Assembly (NCBI RefSeq): GCF_014646275.1
Contig: NZ_BMND01000005.1
Coordinates: 62,001 to 126,000, forward strand
Length of the DNA stretch: 64,000 nucleotides
Direction of reading: 5' to 3'
Origin: Streptomyces kronopolitis
GTDB taxonomy: Bacteria; Actinomycetota; Actinomycetes; Streptomycetales; Streptomycetaceae
Below are positions 52,641 to 61,949 of the stretch, one piece after another; the first letter of the stretch is position 1, and every line of letters begins with the position of its first letter. The position numbers and the translations under genes were made by a program. Under the pieces are notes generated by a model that was given only the letters and a program-made list of their open reading frames with translations, did no database searches and was not told the DNA's origin.

Positions 52641-53549
52641 ATGCAGCACACCGTCGTCGACCGCATCGAGAAGATCGCCGAAGACACCGTCGCCCTTCAC
52701 CTGCGCGGTACCTCCGGGCCGCTCGCGCCCTGGGAGCCCGGAGCCCATATCGACCTGGCGCTGCCCAACTGGCTCACCCGGCAGTACTCGCTGTGCGGCG
52801 ACCCGGCCGACCGGGACTCCTACCGCGTCGCCGTACGCCACGAACGGCTCAGCCGCGGCGGCTCGGAGTATGTGCACCGGTTCCTGCGCCGGGGCCGCGC
52901 CCTCGACGTGTCCCTCCCCCGCAACCACTTCCCGCTCGTCCCCGCGCCCGGCTACCTCTTCCTCGCGGGCGGCATCGGTATCACCGCCCTGCTGCCGATG
53001 CTGCGCGCGCCCGCCGCGGCGGGCGTCCCCGCCTCCCTCGTGTACGTCGGGCGCTCGGCCGGGGCCATGCCGTTCGCCGAGGAGCTGCGGGCCTCGTACG
53101 GCGAGCGGGTGCGGATCGTCGCCACCCGGGAGGAGGGCAGGCCGGATCTCGCGGCCCTGGCCGCCGAATCGGCCCCCGGCACGCTGGTCTACTGCTGCGG
53201 CCCCGACGCGATGCTCGCCGCCGCGGAGGCCGCGTTCCCGGCCGAGCGGTTGCGTGCGGAACGGTTCCGTCCGGCGCACCGGACGTTCGGCCCCGACACG
53301 GAGTTCGAGGCGGTGTGCGCGCGATCGGCGCGTACGGTCCGGGTGGCGGCCGACGACTCGCTGCTCGACGCCCTGGCCCACGCCGGGTACCCGCTCCCGT
53401 CGGGATGCCGTGAAGGCGTCTGCGGAAGCTGCGCGCTCACCGTCCTCGACGGCGAGCCCGACCACCGCGACGACATCGGCGCCCCGGAGGGCCGGATGTA
53501 CGCCTGCGTCTCCCGGGCCCGGTCCGCGCGCCTCGTCCTGGACCTCTGA
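52641..53549 (+). CDS. PDR/VanB-type oxidoreductase with 2Fe-2S domain
   Basis: A 302-residue single-polypeptide reductase. FMN- or FAD-binding barrel (about 1-95; RQYSLCGDP), NAD(P)-binding domain (about 100-205; LFLAGGIGITALLPML) and a C-terminal plant-type ferredoxin domain (Cys cluster GCREGVCGSCALTVLDGEPD plus a fourth Cys in MYACVSRA). This is the phthalate dioxygenase reductase/VanB layout, so it would pass electrons from NAD(P)H to an oxygenase. No Rieske oxygenase lies beside it. The ATG at 52641 follows TAGGACCC; an ATG at 52551 lies inside the previous gene. Confidence 0.9.
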   Translation: MQHTVVDRIEKIAEDTVALHLRGTSGPLAPWEPGAHIDLALPNWLTRQYSLCGDPADRDSYRVAVRHERLSRGGSEYVHRFLRRGRALDVSLPRNHFPLVPAPGYLFLAGGIGITALLPMLRAPAAAGVPASLVYVGRSAGAMPFAEELRASYGERVRIVATREEGRPDLAALAAESAPGTLVYCCGPDAMLAAAEAAFPAERLRAERFRPAHRTFGPDTEFEAVCARSARTVRVAADDSLLDALAHAGYPLPSGCREGVCGSCALTVLDGEPDHRDDIGAPEGRMYACVSRARSARLVLDL

Positions 53550-53616
53550 CGAGGCGGGCACCGGGCAGGCCGACTCCTCGTGGCCGCGGCGGTGCCGGCC
53601 GGCGGAGCCGCCGCCG

Positions 53617-55209
53617 TCAGCCGGACCGCGGACCGTGCGCCTCGGACAGTGACGCGGCCAGCCGGGGGCGCAGCACCTTTCCGGTCGCGGTGCGCGGGAT
53701 CTCCGGGAGGGGCACGATGCGCGAGGGCAGTACCGCCTGGGGGAACCTCGCCCGCAGCGCGGCCCGCGCACCCGCGGTGTCCGCGGCGGGGGCGAGCACC
53801 ACGGCCGCGACGATGCTCTCTCCGGTGAACCTGTCCGGGACGGTGACGCAGGCCGCGTCGCGGACTTCCGGAAGGGCGCGAAGGACGCGGTCCATCTCCT
53901 CCAGCGACACGGTCTCCCCGGACACCTTGGCGATGTTCTTCAGCCTGCCGGTGAGGACGAAGTGGTCGCGCCCGTCCTCCACCACCCGGTATCCCAGGTC
54001 CTGGGAGTGGAACCACCCGTCGCGGAAGGCCTCCGCGGTGGCCTCGGCGTTGCCGGCGTAGCGGGACATCACGTTGAAGCCCCGCATGCACACCTCGCCG
54101 ATCTCCCCGGGACGCACCGGACGGCACTTCTCGTCGAGCACCGCCACCTCGTTGCCGGGGACGGCCACACCGACCGAGGGGATGTCCGGATCCAGCATCA
54201 GCCGCCGGTAGCCGTCCTCGGACAGGTCCGCCGGCATCGTGGTGGAGAAGTTCGTGGTCTCGGAGAGGCCGTAGCCCTGGAGCACCCGGGCGCCGAGCCG
54301 GTCGGACACCGAGCGGGCGGTGCGGGTGGTCAGCGGAGCCGCCGCGGAGACGAAGTAGTCGAAGTCCGGCGGCACTTCGGGGCCGCGCCAGGTCTCCGCG
54401 AGCGCTTCGAGGATGCCCGGGACCACGCTCGCGATGCGCGGACGGTAGTGCCGCAGCGTCTTCGGATAGCTCATCGGCGAGAACGACTCGGCGAGCACCG
54501 TGTGCGCCCCGGCCATCATGGCGCCCAAAACGGTGAAGTGGGCTCCGTTGACGTGGTGGATGGGCAGGCAGCCCAGCAACCGGTCGCCGGGGACCAGGCC
54601 GTGGTGGCGGCGCACCGCCTCGGCGTTGGCCACGGCGTTGCGGTGCGACTGGGCGACGATCTTGGACGCCGCGGTGGAGCCGGACGTCGCGAAGTACAGC
54701 GCGTCGGCGGCCGGGTCGACGGACGGCAGCGGCAGCGCGCGCTCCGCCAGGTCCTCCCAGTGCGGCAGGGTGAGGGAGCCCGCGTGCGGCGCACCGGTGC
54801 CGGGCGCGTGCAGCACCACCGGCGCGCCGACGGCCCGGAGTTGCTCCGCCCGGCGCTCGGCCGGATCGTTCGGGCCGAGCATCAGCAGGCCGAAGCCGGC
54901 GCGCAGCACGCCCAGTATCGCCAGCACCGAGGGCACATCGTTCGTCGGCGCGAGGGCGAGCGCGGCCGGGCGGTCGGTGCCCCACTGGGCGCCCAGCCAG
55001 CCCGCGAGCGCGCGGCTCGCGAGGTCGGCGGTGCGGTAGTCCAGTGTGGTCTCGGTGCCGTCGTGCGCCACGGCGGTGATCAGTGGTGCGTCGCCCCGGC
55101 GCCGCGCGAACCAGTGCAGGGCGTCGAACGGGGTGCGCCACGCCGAGAAGGGGAAGCCGGGGTCGGCTCCCAGATAACTGTGGGCGCGTTCGCGGTCAGC
55201 GGAGGTCAT
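53617..55209 (-). CDS. Acyl-AMP/CoA ligase (ANL superfamily)
   Basis: A 530-residue adenylate-forming enzyme. Core motifs: phosphate loop YFATSGSTAASKIV, YGLSETTNFST, W-F-H-S-Q-D-L-G-Y and LTGRLKNIAKVSGE. The catalytic Lys of the C-terminal domain is in RTATGKVLRPRL. It activates a carboxylic acid with ATP for transfer to CoA or a carrier protein. It is the last gene of a minus-strand unit with the MFS pump (21 bases between) and probably loads or makes a starter for the downstream carrier-protein pathway. Confidence 0.92.
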   Translation of the reverse strand: MTSADRERAHSYLGADPGFPFSAWRTPFDALHWFARRRGDAPLITAVAHDGTETTLDYRTADLASRALAGWLGAQWGTDRPAALALAPTNDVPSVLAILGVLRAGFGLLMLGPNDPAERRAEQLRAVGAPVVLHAPGTGAPHAGSLTLPHWEDLAERALPLPSVDPAADALYFATSGSTAASKIVAQSHRNAVANAEAVRRHHGLVPGDRLLGCLPIHHVNGAHFTVLGAMMAGAHTVLAESFSPMSYPKTLRHYRPRIASVVPGILEALAETWRGPEVPPDFDYFVSAAAPLTTRTARSVSDRLGARVLQGYGLSETTNFSTTMPADLSEDGYRRLMLDPDIPSVGVAVPGNEVAVLDEKCRPVRPGEIGEVCMRGFNVMSRYAGNAEATAEAFRDGWFHSQDLGYRVVEDGRDHFVLTGRLKNIAKVSGETVSLEEMDRVLRALPEVRDAACVTVPDRFTGESIVAAVVLAPAADTAGARAALRARFPQAVLPSRIVPLPEIPRTATGKVLRPRLAASLSEAHGPRSG

Positions 55210-55230
55210 CGAACAGCCATCCCTCGTGGT

Positions 55231-56511
55231 TCACCGTGCGTCTGCGGAATTCTGCGGGGCGACCTCGCCGGCCCGGTCGTGCGTCGCGCCCGCCGGGTCG
55301 GCCGGCTGCGGCACGGCCTGGGTGCGGCGGGTGCGTTCGGCCCAGGCCACCACCGCTCCGGCGGGCAGCACGGACAGCAGGAACGCGCCGCCCAGTACGA
55401 GCCAGCCCGGCGGGCCCCCTTGGACCACGAGGACGGTCAGCAGGGTGGGCGCGAGCATCATGGCGGTCGCGTAACCGGTCATCGCGAAGCCCTGGTACTG
55501 GCCCTGCTTCCCGGCCGGGGCGAGGCTGAAGGTGATGTGCCACGAGGCCGCCGAGACCAGCAGTTCGCCGCCGACGTGCAGGGCGCCGGCCAGCACCAGC
55601 AGCACGCTCGACACGAGCGGCGAACCTCCCGCCGAGGCGGCGAACACACCGCAGGCGGCGCAGAGCGCCACCCCGGACCACCGGAACGCCCGTACGGCGC
55701 TGGGCATCGTGGTCACCCGCACGCCGATGCGCACCTGGAACAGCACGACGCTGACCGTGTTCAGCACGAACAGCACGGTCACCAGCGCCGTCGAGGCATG
55801 GGTGTACCGGGTGATCCACAGCGGCAGCACGATCTCCAGCAGCACCGTGTGCAGGGCGAGCACGGCGCCGAGCGCGGTGAAGACCGCGAACGGGCCGTCG
55901 CGGAAGACCGCCCATCGGGGCTCGTCCGGCGGCGAGTCGGGCGCCGGCGGGACCGGGGGCAGGGTGGCGAGCATGGCCGCGGAGGCGAAGAAGCCCAGCG
56001 CGTTCACGATGATGACCGCCGAGAACGCGGTGGCGGTGCCGATCTGCAGGGCGATGCTCGCTCCCGCGGCGCCGACGCCGATGCCGACGTTGTTCATCGA
56101 CCGGACCCTCGCCTGCGTGCGCACCACCTCGTCGCCGCCCACCAGCCGCGCGATCAGCGCCTGCTGCGCGGCACGGGAGCCGCGCTGCGCCGCGGTGAAC
56201 AGGCACGCCATCAGCACGAAGACCGGGAATCCGCGCACCAGCAGATAGCCCGAGGCCGCGACCCCGTTGAGCGCCACGAGCAGGACGGCGACGCGCTGCG
56301 GGCCCCGGCGGTCGGCCAGGTGCCCCAGGGGCACGCCGACCACGAGGCCCAGCGCGCAGGCGATCGTCAGCCCCAGGCCCATCTCGGTGAGAGTGAGGCC
56401 GCCCACCCGGGTGAAGTAGATCGCCGAGCAGGTGGCGAAGGCGCCGTTGCCCGCGGTCATCAGCAGGCTGGCAATGACCAGCCTGCGGGTGGGGCTCAGT
56501 CTCGCTAACAT
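55231..56511 (-). CDS. MFS efflux pump of the cluster, TTA at codon 2
   Basis: A 426-residue MFS transporter with about twelve predicted helices, for example MTAGNGAFATCSAIYFTRVG and GHLADRRGPQRVAVLLVAL (motif A-like loop). It is probably the exporter or self-protection pump of the neighbouring biosynthetic cluster. The second codon is TTA (plus-strand bases 56506-56508), read by the bldA tRNA, so production of the pump may be tied to development. The ATG at 56511 follows GGAAGG; an upstream TTG is also in frame. Confidence 0.9.
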   Translation of the reverse strand: MLARLSPTRRLVIASLLMTAGNGAFATCSAIYFTRVGGLTLTEMGLGLTIACALGLVVGVPLGHLADRRGPQRVAVLLVALNGVAASGYLLVRGFPVFVLMACLFTAAQRGSRAAQQALIARLVGGDEVVRTQARVRSMNNVGIGVGAAGASIALQIGTATAFSAVIIVNALGFFASAAMLATLPPVPPAPDSPPDEPRWAVFRDGPFAVFTALGAVLALHTVLLEIVLPLWITRYTHASTALVTVLFVLNTVSVVLFQVRIGVRVTTMPSAVRAFRWSGVALCAACGVFAASAGGSPLVSSVLLVLAGALHVGGELLVSAASWHITFSLAPAGKQGQYQGFAMTGYATAMMLAPTLLTVLVVQGGPPGWLVLGGAFLLSVLPAGAVVAWAERTRRTQAVPQPADPAGATHDRAGEVAPQNSADAR

Positions 56512-56548
56512 CAAGGAATTGCCTTCCTGGGTGGTGCCGTTGGCCGAT

Positions 56549-58399
56549 TCAGGACAGCAGCAGTCGAGGGCGGTGGACGTCCAGCCAGGTCGCGAGGTTC
56601 AGGCTGCGCTCCAGTCCGCTCCGTGCCGCCGGGCCCGTCTCCCCCGCCACGGCCTTCTCCAGCCACGGCCTGCTGATCAGGCCGAACACCGGGTGCCCGG
56701 AGTCGACGAGCAGCTCCTTGGCCTGCTGCCGCAGCGCGGTCAGATAGCCCGGGTCCTGGATGGAGGGGTAGGCGCTCTTGACCCGGTCGGCCACCGACGG
56801 CGGCAGCATGTCCCGGACGGCCGCACGCAGCAGGCTCTTCTCGCGCCCGTCGAAGCTCTTCAGCGTCCAGGGCGCGTTGTGCACGTACTCCACCAGCCGG
56901 TGGTCGCAGAACGGCACCCGGACCTCCAGGCCGACGGCCATGCTCATCCGGTCCTTGCGGTCCAGCAGCATGCGCATGAACCGGGTGATGCCCAGGTGCG
57001 AGGTCACCCGCCGGGTGCGGGCCTCGGCGTCGTCTCCGGGCAGCTGCTCGACCTCGGCGACCGCCTCGGCGTAGCGGTCCGCCGTGTAGGCGGGCAGGTC
57101 CAGCGCCTGGAGCAGCTCCGGGCGCAGGACGCCGCCGTCCCGGCCCTGGCTGCCCGAGGGCACCCCGTTCGCCGGTGACATCCACGGGAAGGTGCCGGCC
57201 CGTTGCGCCGCAAGCGACCGGTGCCAGTGGTAGCCGCCGAACACCTCGTCGGCGCTCTCCCCGGACAGGGCCACCGCCGAGTGCTGCCGCACCGCGTGGA
57301 ACAGCCGGTAGAGCGAGACATCGGTGTCACCGGTGCCGGCCGGGATGTCCCGGGCGGTGATCACCGCGCGGCGGACGGCCGGATCGGCGAGCGAGTCCGT
57401 GTCCAGCACGATGTCCGAGTGCACCGTGCCCACGTGTGCGACCACGTCCCGTACGTAGGGCGTGTCCGGGGTGGGGCGGGCCGGGTCAGGTATGTAGTTC
57501 TCGGTCTGTCCGGCGAAGTCGACGGAGAAGCTGTGTGCCTTGTCGCCCTGGAGGGACAGCTGCCGCGCGGCGAGGGCGGTCACCGCGCTGGAGTCCAGTC
57601 CGCCGGAGAGCAGCAGGCACAGCGGGACATCGGCGACCAGCTGCCGGGAGACGATGTCCGCCAGCAGTTCGCGCACCCGGGAGACGGTCGCGTCGCGGTC
57701 GTCGGTGTGTTCTTGCGAGGCCAGCGCCCAGTAGACGTGTTCGCGCACACCCGTGGCGTCGACCGTGACCACCGTGCCGGGCTTCACCTCGCGCATGCCC
57801 GCCCATACCGCGTGCCCGGGCGTCTTGACGAAGCCGAAGAGCTCGCGCAGTCCGTCCAGGTCGACGGTCCCGGTGGCCAGCGGGTTCGCCAGGATCGCCT
57901 TGGGTTCCGAGCCGAAGAGCACGCCGTCCGCCGTGGGCTGGTAGTACAGCGGCTTGACGCCCAACCGGTCGCGGATCATGACCAGTTTCGCCGAGCGGGG
58001 GTCCCAGACGGCGAAGGCGTACATGCCGTTGAGCCGCTCGGCGACCGCCTCGCCCCACTCCAGATAGCCGCGCAGCACCACCTCGGTGTCCCCGGCGGAG
58101 CGGAAGACGTGCCCCCGGCGGCGCAACTCCTCGCGCAGTTCGCGGTAGTTGTAGACCTCGCCGCTGTAGACCATGGCCAGCGGGACGGCGGGGGCGTCCA
58201 GTGTCATCGGCTGGGTGCTGCCGGCGAGGTCGATGACCGCCAGCCGCCGGTGGCCGAGCGCGGCGCGGCCCCGTGGCTCGGTCCAGGTGCCGTCCGCGTC
58301 GGGACCGCGGCAGGACATGGTCGCGGTCATCGCGTCCAGCGTGCGCCGCTCCCCGTTCAGGTCCCGCTCGAAGGCGATCCATCCGGCGATACCACACAT
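56549..58399 (-). CDS. Asparagine synthase-like glutamine-dependent amidotransferase
   Basis: A 616-residue AsnB-type enzyme with both halves intact. The N-terminal Ntn glutaminase has Cys2 (MCGIAG) and the conserved GHRRLAVIDL and SGEVYNY segments. The C-terminal synthetase has the PP-loop LLSGGLDSSAV and ALSGESADEVFGGY. An active Cys2 argues for true amide transfer rather than beta-lactam synthetase chemistry, where that Cys is lost. In a biosynthetic cluster such enzymes convert a carboxylate to an amide. The start at 58399 gives Cys2 directly after Met. Confidence 0.93.
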   Translation of the reverse strand: MCGIAGWIAFERDLNGERRTLDAMTATMSCRGPDADGTWTEPRGRAALGHRRLAVIDLAGSTQPMTLDAPAVPLAMVYSGEVYNYRELREELRRRGHVFRSAGDTEVVLRGYLEWGEAVAERLNGMYAFAVWDPRSAKLVMIRDRLGVKPLYYQPTADGVLFGSEPKAILANPLATGTVDLDGLRELFGFVKTPGHAVWAGMREVKPGTVVTVDATGVREHVYWALASQEHTDDRDATVSRVRELLADIVSRQLVADVPLCLLLSGGLDSSAVTALAARQLSLQGDKAHSFSVDFAGQTENYIPDPARPTPDTPYVRDVVAHVGTVHSDIVLDTDSLADPAVRRAVITARDIPAGTGDTDVSLYRLFHAVRQHSAVALSGESADEVFGGYHWHRSLAAQRAGTFPWMSPANGVPSGSQGRDGGVLRPELLQALDLPAYTADRYAEAVAEVEQLPGDDAEARTRRVTSHLGITRFMRMLLDRKDRMSMAVGLEVRVPFCDHRLVEYVHNAPWTLKSFDGREKSLLRAAVRDMLPPSVADRVKSAYPSIQDPGYLTALRQQAKELLVDSGHPVFGLISRPWLEKAVAGETGPAARSGLERSLNLATWLDVHRPRLLLS

Positions 58400-58451
58400 G
58401 CGACTGTCTCCCTGGGCAGGCGGAACGGGGGGCTGAGCGGATCCGGGCAGG

Positions 58452-59972
58452 TCACCGGGGTACCGGCGACGCGGCACTCAGCGCATGGCGTATACGGCAC
58501 AGGCTGCGCGTGCGGCCCAGTAGCGCCAGCGTCTCGTACAGCGGGGGCGCCACCGGGCGGCCGGTCAGGGCGACACGGAGCGCACCGAGCGCCGGCCGGG
58601 CCTGCTTGCCCAGCCCCGTCCTGAGGCAGCTCCCCACCGACTCCGCCGTCCAGTCCGCCAGCCCCTCCAAGAGGTCCGCGACGACGCGCAGCGCCTCGTG
58701 GTCACACGCCGCCGCCGACTCGTCCGCACCGGCCCGGTCGGCGACCGCGTCATCGGGGAAGAACAGGAACGCGACGGCCTCGGCGGCCGCCGTCAGCGTC
58801 TTGGCGGACCGCTGCACCAGTCCGGCGGCCCGGCACAGCATCTCCCGCTGGGCCGCGTCGGGCTCCGGCGGCAGCGCCCCCGACCGGATCACGTACGGCA
58901 GCAGCGCCGCGCCGTAGTCGGCGATGCTCAACCGGCGCAGATGCGTGGCGTTGGTCTCGGTGAGGCGTGCCACGTCCAGCCGGACCGGGTGCGCCCGCAT
59001 CCGCCCGACGTCGTAATCCTCGATCAGCTCCTCGCGGGTGAAGACGGAACCGGTGGCGGAGTGCGACCAGCCGATGGACGCGAGGTAATTGACCATTGCC
59101 TCCGGAAGGAATCCGCGCTCCCGATAGCCCAGCACCTCGGCCTCCGGGACGGCGCGGCTCAACTTCTTTCCCCGCGCGTCGAGTACCGGCGAGATGTGCC
59201 CCAGACGCGGAATGTGCGTGGTGATTCCGAGGCGCTGCAGGGCGGCGTAGACGGCCAATTGGCGCGGCACCGAGGAGAGCAGGTCGTCCCCGCGCAGACT
59301 GTGCGTGATGCCCATCAGCGCGTTGTCGAGGGTGTTCGCCAGCGCGAACAGCGGATCGCCGTTCGCGCGCACCATGACGGGGTCGGGGGTGTGGCCGGCC
59401 GGAAAGACGATCCTGCCACGCACCAGGTCGTCGAAGACGACTTCCTCGTCGGGCATCCGCATCCGGAGCACCGGGGTGCGTCCCTCGGCGCGGTAGGCGG
59501 CCCTGCGCTGTTCGGACAGCTCGCGGTCACCGTTGTCGTAGCCGGCCGTCGGCGGGCGTCCGGCCGCGTGGTTGCGCGCCTCGATCTCTTCCCGCGTGGA
59601 GAACGACTCGTAGAGTTCGCCCGCCTCGAAGAGCCGCTGCGCGGCGTCGAGGTGGATCTCGCGGCGTTCGCTCTGGAGGTAGGGGCCGTGCTCTCCGCCG
59701 ACGCCGGGGCCCTCGTCCCAGTCCAGCCCCAGCCACTCCAGCACCTCGGTCAGCGGCCGGTAGTACTCGGCCATGCCGGTGGCCGCGTCGGTGTCCTCGA
59801 TGCGGAGCACGAACCGGCCGCCGTGGTGCCGGGCCAGCGCCCAGTTGACGACGGCCGCGCGGATCAGCCCGATGCTCGGCGGTCCGATCGGGGACGGGCT
59901 GAAGGCGGTGCGCACGGTCTCGGGCGCCGCCGCGGACGCGTCCGGCAGGTGGGGGGTCGCCGTCTGTTGCAT
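58452..59972 (-). CDS. Glutamyl-tRNA synthetase paralogue
   Basis: A 506-residue, full-length GluRS-type enzyme: catalytic Rossmann domain with EDTDA-type segment (VLRIEDTDAATGM), RGDDLLSS and the KLSR signature (GKKLSRAV, about 266-272), then helical anticodon-binding domains. The HIGH-like motif is altered: SPSPIGPPSIGLIR has Ser33 where the family has His. It lies inside a biosynthetic cluster, apart from housekeeping genes. It may support a glutamyl-tRNA-dependent step or give self-resistance. Activity is uncertain because of the altered motif. Start ATG at 59972 behind AGAGAC. Confidence 0.9.
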   Translation of the reverse strand: MQQTATPHLPDASAAAPETVRTAFSPSPIGPPSIGLIRAAVVNWALARHHGGRFVLRIEDTDAATGMAEYYRPLTEVLEWLGLDWDEGPGVGGEHGPYLQSERREIHLDAAQRLFEAGELYESFSTREEIEARNHAAGRPPTAGYDNGDRELSEQRRAAYRAEGRTPVLRMRMPDEEVVFDDLVRGRIVFPAGHTPDPVMVRANGDPLFALANTLDNALMGITHSLRGDDLLSSVPRQLAVYAALQRLGITTHIPRLGHISPVLDARGKKLSRAVPEAEVLGYRERGFLPEAMVNYLASIGWSHSATGSVFTREELIEDYDVGRMRAHPVRLDVARLTETNATHLRRLSIADYGAALLPYVIRSGALPPEPDAAQREMLCRAAGLVQRSAKTLTAAAEAVAFLFFPDDAVADRAGADESAAACDHEALRVVADLLEGLADWTAESVGSCLRTGLGKQARPALGALRVALTGRPVAPPLYETLALLGRTRSLCRIRHALSAASPVPR

Positions 59973-60374
59973 CACAAGTCTCTTTTCTCGTTCCTCAACG
60001 CCCCTGAGCCTGACCGCGCAGCCGCTTTGCCATGGGCAACCGGAATTCCGCTCACCGTCGCGGTGGGATTCATCCGTCGTCTGCGAAAGGTAGCAGCGGG
60101 CCCGATGAGCAAATACCGCTTCGGGTAATGCGCGAACCACTCCCGAGGAACACGGGAGTACGGATTCCGATGGCGTGGTGCGCCGCCGCACGGGCGTCCT
60201 CATCAGCGCCGGAACAACGGCGGCAGCGGCTGATTGCCGGGAAGTTTCCCCGGAGTTCCGGATGCGGGCCGGCCGTAGTCGCGGCATGGTGCCGAATGAA
60301 CGACCGTGGACGGGGAGCGACTTACGCTCACGGCGACCATCCCGACAATGCCGTCGAAACTGAAGGAGACCACC
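59973..60374. other. Divergent control region of the cluster
   Basis: About 400 bases between the GluRS-like gene and the micro-ORF, less GC-rich than the genes. An imperfect inverted repeat CCGGGAA-GT-TTCCCCGG lies at 60237-60253. Promoters for both directions must be here, but no clear -35/-10 pair stood out. Confidence 0.4.
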
Positions 60375-60425
60375 ATGCCGGGCGCTGAATTCAAGACCAC
60401 CGCGATAAAGGCGGATTCACGATGA
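60375..60425 (+). CDS. 16-residue micro-ORF coupled to a GNAT gene
   Basis: ATG at 60375 is preceded by GAAGGAG at ideal distance and encodes MPGAEFKTTAIKADSR, ending with TGA at 60423-60425. The stop overlaps the ATG of the GNAT gene (ATGA, 60422-60425), so translation of the two is linked. It may be a leader that controls the GNAT, or a true small peptide. No match to a known precursor peptide is recognised. Confidence 0.55.
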   Translation: MPGAEFKTTAIKADSR

Positions 60426-60925
60426 CCGAATGGACCTGGGAAGTGGCCGCGGACGCCGGCGAGGTGCACGAGCTGCTGTGCGCGAGCGACCGCTATCAGG
60501 GGGAGCGGTTCCACTCGCCGGTGCCGCGGCGCAATCCCGCCACCAGCGCCTCCCTGGTGCGTGACGGCCTGGTGCACCTGCTGCGCGACGGAGCGTCGGC
60601 GGCCGCCATGTTCACCCTCACCCGGACCCCGGCCTTCGAGGAGCCGCCGGGAGTCTTCCCGTTGGCCGCGGACCCCGCGTACCTGAGCCGGCTCGCCGTC
60701 CGGCCCGACCTGGTCACCGCCGCCTCGCTCGCCGGGCCGCTGTGCCTGCGCCGGGCCATCGCGCTCGCGGGTGAGCGCGGCGCGGACATGCTGCGGGCCG
60801 AGGCGAACCCCGACATCGAGTCCACCGTGGAGTGCATGGCGCTCCTGGGCTTCCGCCGCTGCGCCGCGCCGTCCGAGGAGACCACCGGGCCGCGGCGTAT
60901 CCACCTCTACCGCCTGCTGACCTGA
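60422..60925 (+). CDS. GNAT-family acyltransferase
   Basis: A 167-residue GNAT-fold protein. The pattern YLSRLAVRPDLVTAASLAGP (motif A region with the V-R-P-D segment) and ALLGFRRC near the end are typical. It would transfer an acyl group from CoA, or in this context possibly from a carrier protein or tRNA, to an amine; the acceptor is unknown. Its start overlaps the micro-ORF stop. It is separate from the larger GNAT at 62.6 kb. Confidence 0.82.
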   Translation: MTEWTWEVAADAGEVHELLCASDRYQGERFHSPVPRRNPATSASLVRDGLVHLLRDGASAAAMFTLTRTPAFEEPPGVFPLAADPAYLSRLAVRPDLVTAASLAGPLCLRRAIALAGERGADMLRAEANPDIESTVECMALLGFRRCAAPSEETTGPRRIHLYRLLT

Positions 60926-60938
60926 GTCGCCGCTCGGC

Positions 60939-61949
60939 TCAGTCGCAGTCGAACCGGTAGACGCTGCGGTGCCGGTAGCGGTCGCCCGGGTCGAGCCGTA
61001 CGGACGGGTAGTCCGGGCGGTTCGGGGCGTCCGGCAGGGCCCCGGTCTCCAGGCAGATCCCGCCGCGCGGGCGCCCGGCGAACCAGTCCCCGGTGTACAC
61101 GCCGACCGCCGGCTGGTCCGTGCCGAGGCGCATCACCCGGCCACTGCGCGGATCCGCCAGCTCCGCGCACACCGGCCCGTCCGGGACGAGGAAGCAGTTG
61201 TCGACGCGGACCCCGTCGAGCGACCGAGCGGCGGTGAAGTCGCGGGCGGTGCCGCGTACGTCCTCGGGGGCGCCGGGAAGCGGGATGAGGTCCTCGTCGA
61301 AGCGCACCGCCTCGGTCGCGCCGAGCCGGAGCCGGTGCCCGTCGATGGTGCCCTCCCCCGCGAGGTTCCAGAAGGCGTGCTGGGTCATCCCGACGACGGT
61401 GGGCGCCGTGGTGCGCGCGGTGTAGGCGATGACCAGTGTGCCGTCCGGCTCGATCCGGTAGCTCGCGCCCACCGTCAGCTCGCCCGGGTAGCCCTGGTCG
61501 CCGTCCGGGCTGAGCACGGACAGCCGCACCTCCAGCGCGTCGCCGTCCCGCGACGCCTCGGCCGACCACACCCGGCGGTCGAGCCCCTCGGAGCCGCCGT
61601 GCACATGGTGCTCGCCCTCGTTGCGGTCCAGTGTGTGGCGCACGCCGTCGAGCGTGAACTCCGCGCCGGAGACGCAGCGGCAGTAGCGGCCGACGCTGGC
61701 CCCGACATACGGATTGGTCCGGCGGGTCAGGTAGGCGTCGAGGTCGGGCAGGCGCACGCAGACATTGGCGTACCGGCCTTCGCGGTCCGGGACCTGGACG
61801 TCGATCAGGGTGGCGCCGTAGCTCCACACCGTCATCGCGGGCCCGCTGCCGGTGTTCAGCACGTAGGACGCCACCTCGGCGGCGGGGAACCCGGCGCGGG
61901 CGGGGGCGACACCGACGGTGGTGCGCTCGATGGTGGGTCGTGCGGCCAC
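60939..61949 (-). CDS. Aldose 1-epimerase (galactose mutarotase family)
   Basis: A 336-residue protein of the galactose mutarotase fold: GASVGRYCRCVSGAEFTLDG, EHHVHGGSEGLDRRVW (catalytic His), MTQHAFWNLAGEGTIDGHRL (second His) and ICLETGALPDAPNRPD (catalytic Glu). It interconverts sugar anomers. It is opposite in strand to the flanking GNAT and carrier genes, so it may be unrelated to the cluster or may serve a sugar unit. AGAGGAG precedes the GTG at 61949. Confidence 0.9.
   Translation of the reverse strand: MAARPTIERTTVGVAPARAGFPAAEVASYVLNTGSGPAMTVWSYGATLIDVQVPDREGRYANVCVRLPDLDAYLTRRTNPYVGASVGRYCRCVSGAEFTLDGVRHTLDRNEGEHHVHGGSEGLDRRVWSAEASRDGDALEVRLSVLSPDGDQGYPGELTVGASYRIEPDGTLVIAYTARTTAPTVVGMTQHAFWNLAGEGTIDGHRLRLGATEAVRFDEDLIPLPGAPEDVRGTARDFTAARSLDGVRVDNCFLVPDGPVCAELADPRSGRVMRLGTDQPAVGVYTGDWFAGRPRGGICLETGALPDAPNRPDYPSVRLDPGDRYRHRSVYRFDCD

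Noticed and set aside
53962..56508. Plus-strand open frame of about 850 codons
   Set aside because: It is a shadow of the acyl-AMP ligase and MFS genes; its composition is His/Arg/Gly-rich without motifs.
56549..58399. Beta-lactam synthetase
   Set aside because: The glutaminase nucleophile Cys2 is intact, whereas known beta-lactam synthetases have lost it.
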